From contig NMRB01000220.1 in the NCBI GenBank assembly GCA_002633025.1, forward strand, positions 354,480 through 418,479: a DNA stretch of 64,000 nt, in the 5' to 3' direction. The notes under the pieces were generated by a model. The model was not told where the DNA came from, ran no database searches, and saw only the letters and a list, made by a program, of their open reading frames with translations. Shown here piece by piece: positions 12,193-21,449 of the stretch (its first letter is position 1; the number at the start of each line of letters is the position of its first letter). This stretch comes from Notospermus geniculatus. Its lineage: Eukaryota; Nemertea; Pilidiophora; Heteronemertea; Lineidae. Made by a program: the position numbers and the translations under genes.

Positions 12193-13254
12193 TTGACTGA
12201 GGCTCCGCGTTCAACTTGTCAACGATGGCACAGACACAGATCAGAAGGAGTGCAGTTCCAACGATCTGAAACGAACCAAGAGAAGTGTGAAGGCAGCAGT
12301 TCATGATGAACCGATCGAGGAATCATGCGTCTGACTTGCTCTGGTTAGGACGAAAGGGGTCTTCATCAGCAGAGCCGAATGGCCTACGGTCTTTTCGCAC
12401 CTGATCTCCTAAGCCCGTCCATGTGGACACAAACTCCTTCGGATAGGTGCTGAATATACCAGCAGTTGCTGTGGCTCCTTCAACAGTCCTATTTCCACCA
12501 TCGAAGTTGTTCAGTGCATCTATGGGAAAGAAGCAAGAAAATACATGAGATTGTATGAATTATTGATGAAGAAGAAAGACGAAGGGGACGAAGGTGTCAT
12601 GAAAATTTCGGATATGCTTTTGCCTCGTGCTTACCATAGTACACTCCGAAGACTACAGCAGATGAAATGAACGTGCCAAGAAACTGACCGAGGATGTAAA
12701 ATGGTAACTTCCGCCACTGCAACCGGCCAAGTATAGCCATAGTCAGGCTGACCGCAGGATTCAGATGCCCTCCTGAAACAAGACATGTGGAATGGAATAA
12801 GATATATTAGCTGTTCATAATGGTGACATCCAAGGCCCTACCATATGGACAGAGCGGTCGGACAGTGCGCTTTCATTTCAAAATCGGTTGAAAGCATCGG
12901 AGAACGTTGTTCACTTACCAGATACATTGAAAGATGCGAATACGCCGAACATTACTCCGAATCCATAACACCAATTGATCGTTTGAAAGCTTCCCGATAC
13001 AGTTTTTGAGAGAAGAGACTGAGCCACTGATCCATTGCCAAAGGTCTGAAGATTAAATTATTCATACATGTATCTCATGTGATGTGATTCCAGTTTTCAA
13101 ACGACAGGCCAGCCGAAACGGGCGTGCAATGGTCAGCCGTTTCTCAAGTAGGCCTATAGTTTTAGTTGGATAAGAAAAATGTCACTGATAATGCTTTGAC
13201 TCGCATTGCATATATTATGCAGTGTTTACAGGCGTCAGTGTGTCACTGGATTTA
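12193..13254 (-). repeat. Internal tandem duplication of aquaporin exons, copy A
   Basis: 1062 bp, repeated at 13255-14328. It holds exons 13045-12919, 12772-12635 and 12519-12401 and the 5' part of exon 12265-12046. Because copy A is adjacent to the intact 3' part of the second-NPA exon, this is the copy that can give a full-length body. Confidence 0.9.
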
Positions 13255-14328
13255 TTGACTGAGGCTCCGCGTTCAACTTGTCAACGATGGCACAGACACA
13301 GATCAGAAGGAGTGCAGTTCCAACGATCTGAAACGAACCAAGAGAAGCGTGAAGGCAGTAGTTCATTATGAACCGATCGAGGAATCATGCGTCTGACTTG
13401 CTCTAGTTAGGACAAAAGGGGTCTTCATCAGCAGAGCCGAGTGGCCTACGGTCTTTTCGCACCTGATCTCCTAAGCCCGTCCATGTGGACACAAACTCCT
13501 TCGGATAGGTGCTGAATATACCAGCAGTTGCTGTGGCTCCTTCAACAGTCCTGTTTCCACCATCGAAGTTGTTCAGTGCATCTATGGGAAAGAAGTAAGA
13601 AAATACATGAGATTGTATGAATTATTGATGAAGAAGAAAGACGAAGGGGACGAAGGTGTGATGAAAATTTCGGATAAATTGCTTTTGCCTCGTGCTTACC
13701 ATAGTACACTCCGAAGACTACAGCAGATGAAATGAACGTGCCAAGAAACTGACCGAGGATGTAAAATGGTAACTTCCGCCACTGCAACCGGCCAAGTATA
13801 GCCATAGTCAGACTGACCGCAGGATTCAGATGCCCTCCTGAAACAAGACACGTGGAATGGAATAAGATATATTTAGCTGTTCATAATGGTGACATCCAAG
13901 GCCCTACCATATGGACAGAGCGGTCGGACAGTGCGCTTTCATTTCAAAATGGCGGTTGAAAGCATCGGAGAACGTTGTTCACTTACCAGATACATTGAAA
14001 GATGCGAATACGCCGAACATTACTCCGAATCCATAACACCAGTTGATTGTTTGAAAGCTTCCCGATACAGTTTTTGAGAGAAGAGACTGAGCCACTGATC
14101 CATTGCCAAAGGTCTGAAAATCAAATTATTCATACATGTATCTCATGTGATGTGATTCCAGTTTTCAAACGACAGGCCAGCCGAAACGGGCGTGCAATGG
14201 TCAGCCGTTTCTCAAGTAGGCCTATAGTTTTACATGTAGTTGGATAAGAAAAATGTCACTGATAATGCTTTGACTCGCATTGCATATATTATGCAGTGTT
14301 TACAGGCGTCAGTGTGTCACTGGATTTA
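13255..14328 (-). repeat. Internal tandem duplication of aquaporin exons, copy B
   Basis: It repeats 12193-13254 with few differences. Its exons are 14113-13987 (FGNGSVAQ region), 13837-13700 (first NPA) and 13581-13463, all with intact splice sites. Its fourth exon (13327 downward) is cut at the duplication joint (13254/13255) and then runs into intron sequence and a stop. Exon 13581-13463 ends in phase 0 and exon 13045-12919 begins in phase 0, so splicing across would give an in-frame repeated half channel. Confidence 0.9.
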
Positions 14329-14821
14329 ATTAAACAAAGTTCGTATAAACTTCATGCCGTGACCTCTGTAAAAATTATGTAAGGCCTGTGTTTCTCACAA
14401 TATCAACATAAACTGTCACGACTGTGGCCTGTGGGCTACATTCTTTGTACAACGCAATTTTCCCGCTTTTTTCTCAGGCGAATACTATATCGTACTTAAT
14501 ATATTGTATTCGCTTTAGTTTAGAATTGAGTAAAGCCACCTTGTTGCGGTGTTACTTTGTCGGATATTCTCTATGCTTCTGACTGATGAAGGCATGTATC
14601 TTTAAGCTGTTATTCAAGAAGATACGTTGAAGATAAAAAACACCGAGAGGATATTTTTCAGAGCATTTCATTTTGTAGACAGACAGGAGAACAGAACTGA
14701 GCTTAGCTAATTTTCCTCGATGGCACGTCTGTGTGTCTTGCAACCGTCTAACAACCTCATGGCCTTGACTTCCCGACATGCGAACAGAAAACGAGGACTG
14801 CACGAAAGGCTTGCTACTTAC

Positions 14822-14917
14822 AGTGAGTAGGAATGATCCAAGCATTTCAGCCAAGCACTGACGAAAGTATTCGTTCTCTATCTGGCATTTTGACCGTAGC
14901 CTTGTTCTCAAGCCCAT
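14822..14917 (-). CDS. Aquaglyceroporin alternative first exon, nearest the body
   Basis: It encodes 32 residues from ATG: a basic start (MGLRTRLRSK) followed by the beginning of helix 1 (LAEMLGSFLLT), then a gtaagt donor in phase 0 that fits the exon starting TFGNG. It gives the shortest cytosolic N-terminus of the three. Confidence 0.75.
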
Positions 14918-15772
14918 GTCTCACGTTTGGCGGAAGGGACAAAGCCGGAGACGGTCAGGAATGGTACATTACCAGATCATTATCACTAACACTACCTGTG
15001 TATATGCTAGCTGCGCCACGTGAGATATGTTATCAAATCTGGGTAGACCTACATTGTACTTTATCACAATAAACAAAGACAAATCTCTGAAAAATCTGGG
15101 TCAAAATAATGACCTGTACACCAAGCGTGTACTATGGAAACAACACAGCTATGTCACCTCTCAGTCTGAGGTTCCGGGTTCGATCTCCATTTGGATCCTC
15201 CACTTACTGAGTGTGATATAGAGGGCGACTCTCGTCTTTGACAGCGAAAATGTGCTTCCAGACACTCCGGTTTCCTCCTATTGTGTAAAATCGCCCAATA
15301 GGCATATGTCGGCCTATAGAGCTATGAAGCTGGCTTTTTGCTTCGCTTGTCTGAATATGCTCATTAATAGCAAAAATAGATAAGAGAACTCTCTTAATCT
15401 ATTTTTGTTAATAGGCATGAGATGACGTGTAGGGCCTCCCATTAAAATCTATAAGCGATATCAAGTGAATATTATGTAATTCACGTACCAATTTCTCATG
15501 AGAAGCTTTCGGCACGGCGCCACAAATTATAAAAATAAGTGCGGAATTTCTTAAGCACTCAGCTCGGACTTTTTTCACGCATGTCAAAATCACTGCGGAA
15601 GCAACACTAATTCATGAATATAGAAGTAGGCCTAGGCCTAGGCATCAGTTACATTGATTAACGGTAGTAGGACATGAAAGACATTCTCAACAAAAGGACA
15701 TGGTGCTTCGTTTGGCATTTTTAGTGTCGCCCAGATTTTGTTCTGCTTTGAGAACCTTCATCATAGCTTATT

Positions 15773-15793
15773 GTGGTCAGACCCCCCCCCCCC
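15773..15793. repeat. Poly(C) tract in aquaporin intron
   Basis: An uninterrupted run of C within the intron between the first exons. It is a mononucleotide tract with no function seen. Confidence 0.7.
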
Positions 15794-16061
15794 AAGAGAC
15801 GGTGTTTTAGCCTCCTTATCCAGCAGAAATTTGGCCCCATCTTGCTTGTCTCGTCCTTCAGCCTACAGTTCTTTCTGACTTGGCCCGCTTGCAAACCAGC
15901 AGCGGGCGTGCCGCGCACGCAGTCGAGAATATGTAGGCATTGTCCAGAATCAGCAAGTCCATGAATGTTTCGTACCCAAACGCGAATCGTGCTGGATGTA
16001 GCCTCGCTATTACCATGGCTAATGTAGGCTATGCTAAAGTTCCCCAGACATGCTCACCTAC

Positions 16062-16247
16062 CGTCAGAAGCCACGAGCCTAAAAACTCGGCGAAAAACAG
16101 CCTCGCGAGTTCGTTTTTAATCCTGCATTTCGTTGCCAGAGTACTTCTCCAAGACATCTTCTTTGCACGTCTCTTTCGACCTTCTGACATGTCTGATGCA
16201 CGCTCCTCTGCATTTAAGTCACTCATCTTGATGTATCTGGGACACAA
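16062..16247 (-). CDS. Aquaglyceroporin alternative first exon, middle
   Basis: It encodes up to 62 residues (a second in-frame Met is at residue 8). The cytosolic part is rich in Glu, Arg and Lys (SEGRKRRAKK), followed by helix 1 start LARLFFAEFLGSWLLT and a gtaggt donor in phase 0. Same body junction as the other two first exons. Confidence 0.75.
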
Positions 16248-16725
16248 CTGACTGCTATGCCCATAGGAACGTGAAATCTACACCTTGGCTGAGGTGCTGT
16301 TTCGTATATATCAATGTATGTACGCTAAGCTACACCCTAACCTGTTCATTGCCTTACATGCTTTAGGCATTGAATGAGTTCATGATAATGTGAGGGCAGG
16401 TGTGATAAAACACAGTAACCGTCGTTTTCTGATGACGTCAGGCCGCAATGAAGACGTCACGACGCATGCATGCTTTGCTGCCGTGGCTGCTGATGGTTAA
16501 AAAAACTTGTGTCTTCAAAAAAAGGCATTGCTTATTGCTGTAACAAGCAAGAAATATTGCCCCTGGTGTAAAAACCATGCACGAGAGCATTGAGCAACAA
16601 AAATCAAACATGTTTGGTCGGAGCAAGAAGTAGGCCTATACATGTAGTTTGTGAATGCAAAAAAGTGTGTATTTTTGAATTGTGAATTTTTCGCAGTGAA
16701 ATACATGTATTTTGGTTGTACTTAC

Positions 16726-16920
16726 GGTCAGTAAGAAAGAGCCCATCTCGGACAGAAACACTCGCACGATTTTATGCTTTGTCCGCAGTTTCCCTGCCAG
16801 ATTTCGCCTCCATGAGATGGGCCTCGTGACAGGGTATTTCGGCTGTTCTATTGACAAAGTTGATACAGTTATGTCGCCCATATTGATATCCCCCTGTTTT
16901 GGTTGTCCGAATCTGACCAT
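16726..16920 (-). CDS. Aquaglyceroporin alternative first exon, most distal
   Basis: It encodes 65 residues: a hydrophilic N-terminus, then SWRRNLAGKLRTK, then VRVFLSEMGSFLLT with a gtaagt donor in phase 0. Compared with the other two first exons, one residue is missing in helix 1 (SEM-GSF against AEMLGSF). Confidence 0.7.
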
Positions 16921-18165
16921 CCTGTCACTGCGGTTTTACTTTTATGACTTAACGCCAATACAATGTGTTAATGGTGCGCATCAAAATCTCTCGCAGGTGT
17001 TTCCGTGTCCTAGGCAACCACTCACCATGGGATCAAATCTGTTGATTTCACAGTTAAAATTACGTTGACAATGGAACGACACCCGTTATTCTGATAATGA
17101 GACGAACGCAGAATTTAGGCCCACATCGAGTAAAAAACGAATTTGACCACCTGTATGACAAAACATGTTGTTTTTGCCCAGGATTAAAATCGGTTACTTC
17201 TTTTTAAGTTTAGAAACGTAGTTAGGCCTACAGTCATGTATACCTAAAGATGAGAATTCCACACTGCCATTCAGGGCCCGGTTGCACGAAACTCACGACA
17301 GCGCTATCTTGGTGTTAGCGCTATCTTGATGTTAAATGACGTAAAAGAACAATGGATTTTTACGTCATCTAACATGAAGATAGCGCTAACACCAAGATAG
17401 CGCTGTCGTGGGTTTCGTGCAACCGGGTGCAGAAGAACAAACCCAGGTTCATTAGAGATGGGACTAAATTTATTCTACTGGCACCAAGACTGCGACTTTG
17501 TATATTTGAATGAAGAAAAAAAAATAATGCAGCAGAAGGACTTCAATTGGCCGTCCAGATGATTGAGATCACCAGCACGATGTTCAAACACTGTCAACGT
17601 TTCCCGGTCAATTTACCTCCATTTTGTATTCATGAGCACTTCAAAATATTTACCAGAGCATCTCCTGATGATGATGTTCATTTCATATTTTGATTGATCC
17701 ATGTAGTTACACCCATATTGATATCTAATCGAGTGCATGATGTGCAATTTTAGAAAATACAACGTGTCCTCTGAGGTGTACAGCAGGCGTAATGTTTCAA
17801 ATTCAGCAATATGATGCTTATAATGCTTACGTATGAAATTACTCGTAAGCCTCCCACAAGTACTTTTTGCCTGGTTTTTCGTAACATGTTCTCCCGTCAC
17901 TAACCAGTTGCCACGAACAGGTGTCACATTATATGACAACTTTTATTTCAAATGAGATTACAAACTTATATTGGGCATACAAAGATAAAGTGACGCCGAT
18001 TTCAACATCGCCCGCTTGATTCTGTAACAGCGGGCTCCCCAAGCTCGACCAGGATGATTTTCCTCCGACATCAGTGTACTATCCTGCTTATCTTCGTCAT
18101 CCACAGAAGGACCTGAAATCGTGTCGGGTCACCATCTTCGCGGGTTGCAGTAGACTCGTGTAAAT
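16921..18165. other. Intergenic region between aquaporin and GPCR
   Basis: It lies between divergent genes (aquaporin on minus, GPCR on plus), so promoters for both are expected here. No specific promoter motif stands out. It contains one hairpin MITE (17277-17427); otherwise I see nothing. Confidence 0.5.
17277..17427. mobile_element. 151-bp hairpin MITE
   Basis: The ends cccggttgcacgaaac and gtttcgtgcaaccggg are inverted copies. The arms continue with two copies each of agcgctatctt and its complement. The central loop is short and AT-rich. No coding sequence. Confidence 0.85.
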
Positions 18166-20458
18166 ATGGCGACTTTCAATACGTCATACGTTCACGACAC
18201 CATACCGACGACCCCGAGAGATATCCATTTCTGGAGCTGGCCACAGCCGTCATCAGCAAGTGGTTCAGGGTTATAACCATCACGTTAGGTATACCTGGAA
18301 ACGTGATCGCCTTTCTCGTCACGACGAAAAAGGACAACCGGTATCACAGCGCGTGCACATATATGGCGGCTTTGGCTTTGTGTGATAACGTTGTCCTGCT
18401 GCAGAGGGTGTTGTACGTGTCACTTATTAACATCGACGCGCAGTTCCTGACCAACAAGCTCTTCCTAAGGTAAGCAATCTGAAAAGGTCGTTGAGAACAT
18501 CAGTCATCCTGATTCACCAGTCAGCAGTCATGACGACATCAGATTGGTGACTTTTTTGTTCTGTTTCCTGATATCTATGATGCGTTCTTCTTTACGACAA
18601 AAGGTCGTTCGTGCTAAAAACTTGCCAGGCAGGTGGACCTCTATTTTGTGTGGAGAGTTTGTCATCTACAGCAAGAAAAAACCCACGTCATCCGCCAAAA
18701 ACACGAGTCTTGTAAAATGTATGTATGATTTTTCACAAAATGCTTCTAACTACCTTTCCAGTATCTGTTGGTATTTAGCCGGATTCGGCGGCGTCTCTTC
18801 AAGCCTTTGTTTAGCAGAGATGACCTTGGACAGGGCCTTCATGGTTGTCTATCCAATGAAAGCTAGAAGGGTCTGTTCGGCGTCTAAAGCGCGGAAAGTT
18901 GTCATTGTTACGGTTGTCATCCAGGCTTTGGTCTATATCAATGAGTTTTTCACGTACGAGATATCTCATCCAGGAATGATGAAACGCAGTTTACCAAAGG
19001 CACCCTGGGTTGGCGTTCTATTTGATTACTACGAGTTGATTTTTGGCGCACTTTTTCCCTTTATCGTCATTGCAGTGTGCAACACTATCATCGTATTTGC
19101 TGTCAAGCGCGCTGTGCAGAAACGTAAACATATGTCATCAACGGATGTGACGTCACCACATAATAGCGCACAGGAACGCAACATAACCCGGATGTTGATA
19201 CCGACGACCCCGAGAGATATCCATTTCTGGAGCTGGCCACAGCCGTCATCAGCAAGTGGTTCAGGGTTATAACCATCACGTTAGGTATACCGGGAAACGT
19301 GATCGCCTTTCTCGTTACGACGAAAAAGGACAACCGGTATCACAGCGCGTGCATATATATGGCGGCTTTGGCTTTGTGTGATAACGTTGTCCTGCTGCAG
19401 AGGGTGTTGTACGTGTCACTTATTAACATCGATGCGCAGTTCCTGACCAACAAGCTCTTCCTAAGGTAAGCGATCTGAAAAGTTCGTTGAGAACATCAGT
19501 CATCCTGGTTCACCAGTCAGCAGTCATGACGACATCAGATTGGCGACTTTTTTGTTCTGTTTCCTGATATCTATGATGCGTTCTTCTTTGACAAGGTCGT
19601 TCGTGCTAACGTGCCAGGCAGGTGGACCTCTATTTTGTGTGGAGAGTTTGTCATCTACAGCAAGAAAAAACCCACGTCATCCGACAAAAACGCGAGTCTT
19701 GTAAATGTATGTGTATGTATGATTTTTCACAAAATGCTTCTAACTACCTTTCCAGTATCTGTTGGTATTTAGCCGGATTCGGCGGCGTCTCTTCAAGCCT
19801 TTGTTTAGCAGAGATGACCATGGACAGGGCCTTCATGGTTGTCTATCCAATGAAAGCTAGAAGGGTCTGTTCGGCGTCTAAAGCGCGGAAAGTTGTCATT
19901 GTTACGGTTGTCATCCAGGCTTTGGTCTATATCAATGAGTTTTTCACGTACGAGATATCTCATCCAGGAATGATGAAACGCAGTGTACCAAAGGCACCCT
20001 GGGTTGGCGTTCTATTTGATTACTACGAGTTGATTTTTGGCGCACTTTTTCCCTTTATCGTCATTGCAGTGTGCAACACTATCATCGTATTTGCTGTCAA
20101 GCGCGCTGCGCAGAAACGTAAACATATGTCATCAACGGATGTGACGTCACCACATAATAGCGCACAGGAACGCAACATAACCCGGATGTTGATTTTCGTG
20201 TCTGTTGCTTTTCTCTTTTGTCAGGTTCCTCTACGAATGTATGAGAATGTCTTAGCTGTTCCTGGTGTCTTGAATATCTACGACGGAAGCAGCCGATACT
20301 GGAACACGAGACATCTTCTACAAACCTGGATTTTCGCCGAATTATTCATGACCAATTTCTCTATCAACTTCTACCTTTATTTCGTAGCAGGCGGTAAAAA
20401 GTTTCGTCGTGACGCTCTTGGTTTGTTTACCTCTTGTTTTCGACTTGTAAAATCATAG
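18166..20458 (+). CDS. Rhodopsin-like GPCR (orphan, peptide-receptor type), internally duplicated
   Basis: A seven-helix receptor in the plasma membrane. Exon 1 (18166-18469) carries helix 1 (GIPGNVIAFLV) and helix 2 (ALALCDNVVLL). Exon 2 (19756-20458) carries helix 3 with MTMDRAF in place of DRY, helices 4-6, and helix 7 SINFYLYF followed by GGKKFRRD, then stop. The intron is phase 2, just before helix 3, as in the cluster at 28-39 kb. Between these exons lie a second exon-2 copy (18762 onward) and a second exon-1 copy (ending 19465), produced by a tandem duplication of 996 bp. Skipping them gives one receptor. The ATG at 18166 is out of frame with helix 1 by one missing base near 18200, so either the start is elsewhere or the gene is broken. 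The ligand is unknown. Confidence 0.75.
18202..19197 (+). repeat. Tandem duplication inside the GPCR, copy 1
   Basis: It spans most of exon 1, the intron, and exon 2 as far as NITRML, then joins directly to a repeat of the exon 1 sequence ataccgacgacc. Exon 2 of this copy is therefore truncated after helix 5 and the loop before helix 6. Confidence 0.9.
19198..20193 (+). repeat. Tandem duplication inside the GPCR, copy 2
   Basis: It repeats 18202-19197 with a few percent of differences, mostly in the intron (for example acaaaaggtcg against acaaggtcg). It continues into the intact 3' part of exon 2. The joint carries a 2-base AT overlap. Confidence 0.9.
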
Positions 20459-20908
20459 TGCAGCAATGTACAGGCAATGCGATGCACTCTTCTTGTATTC
20501 GGTTTCGATGTCCTGCTTGGTATCGTCCGCGTTATACAGGGCCGTAGATAGCATCACCGTGTCTTTCATGCAGAGTTTTGTCACAAAATTCCCAAAACGA
20601 TCGGAAACGGCAAAAAGAGGTGTCGAAAAGGTCTCAACAATATCATTGTAAGCTGTGTATGGAACAATTTTACAAGTACATGTACCGTACTTGTATATTA
20701 TGGTTGGCCCAACTTCACAACACTGACGGTTTGCCCCAGGGAATGGGTCGATTTGACTTACATCTGTGCATGGTTGCATGGTTTATCAACCCGCTCCCAG
20801 GGCTAGCCGTTACAATCATCATGATGCACGATCGCCTAATGCTCCTTTCGAAGTTTGTCTTTGAGTAATCCTGGTCCCAGTAAAGTGATGACGAACTGAA
20901 GTGTCGAC

Positions 20909-21181
20909 ATGTCACAGCGTCCGTGCATGCTGCTCATAATTCAACTGCCTTATCCGGTGCAAGAACTGAATAACCTCGTTCAGGGTCTACAGCAAGAAGC
21001 CTGCGTTGAAGCCCTGAACCGGGTTATTCAGCGCACTCCACGACACATTTGCGTCCGGGATTCCGATTTCGTTCTGGTTACCCAATGGATACGCAAACAG
21101 GTGTGGTTTTTGCCCAAAGTACGTGACAATTCATTTTATGAAGTGCATGATCACCGTTTAGAAGAACTGCATTTATTATGA
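20909..21181 (+). CDS. Uncharacterised 90-aa open reading frame
   Basis: An uninterrupted frame of 90 codons from ATG, with no introns needed. It begins with a short hydrophobic segment (MLLIIQLPYP) and is mostly hydrophilic after that (VTQWIRKQVWF in the middle, RLEELHLL at the end). Part of it is an imperfect inverted repeat: ctgaataacctcgttcaggg at about 20967 pairs with ccctgaaccgggttattcag at about 21013. Its 3' end overlaps the candidate poly(A) signal of the metalloproteinase on the other strand. No family is recognised; it may be chance or a remnant of an element. Confidence 0.25.
   Translation: MSQRPCMLLIIQLPYPVQELNNLVQGLQQEACVEALNRVIQRTPRHICVRDSDFVLVTQWIRKQVWFLPKVRDNSFYEVHDHRLEELHLL
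21172..21177 (-). terminator. Candidate poly(A) signal of the metalloproteinase gene
   Basis: AATAAA on the minus strand, about 275 bp past the stop codon. A plus-strand AATAAA at 21222-21227 could serve the convergent GPCR transcript. Confidence 0.4.
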
Positions 21182-21449
21182 CAAATTAATTCTAAAGATG
21201 GAATCCTAGTTGTTGCACCAGAATAAATCGTGATATGTGTGACACTACAGTAGTTGTTAATATAGCGAATGTACATTCTTTTGCATTCGAAACTAATAGG
21301 AATATGACGCTGACATTAAAATCTTTCTTTACAAAGAATACTTCCGGTTGTCGGGTGTGTGTGTTCAATCGTAGATCACTATGATTTTACGGAAGAGCCT
21401 CCGGAGTCGGGAGAAGCAACCCAACATAACCAAATCATGACCTGTGGCT

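Larger units (their letters stand above)
11409..16920 (-). pseudogene. Aquaglyceroporin gene, rearranged and frameshifted
   Basis: The product would be a six-helix membrane channel for water and glycerol. Body exons in coding order (copy A) are 13045-12919, 12772-12635, 12519-12401, 12265-12046 and 11673-11409, with GT-AG borders and matching phases. They encode SGGHLNPAVS (first NPA loop) and [13 protein letters not shown] (second NPA loop, with the Asp after Arg that marks aquaglyceroporins). Three different first exons lie upstream (14822-14917, 16062-16247, 16726-16920), all ending in phase 0 after a Leu-Leu-Thr. Corrected length would be about 321-354 aa, normal for the family. Two defects are seen: one missing base near 12203 breaks the frame (reading to a stop after LNAEPQSKD), and exons are tandemly duplicated (12193-14328). 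It is either a pseudogene or a damaged assembly of a live gene. The family call is certain. Confidence 0.85.
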
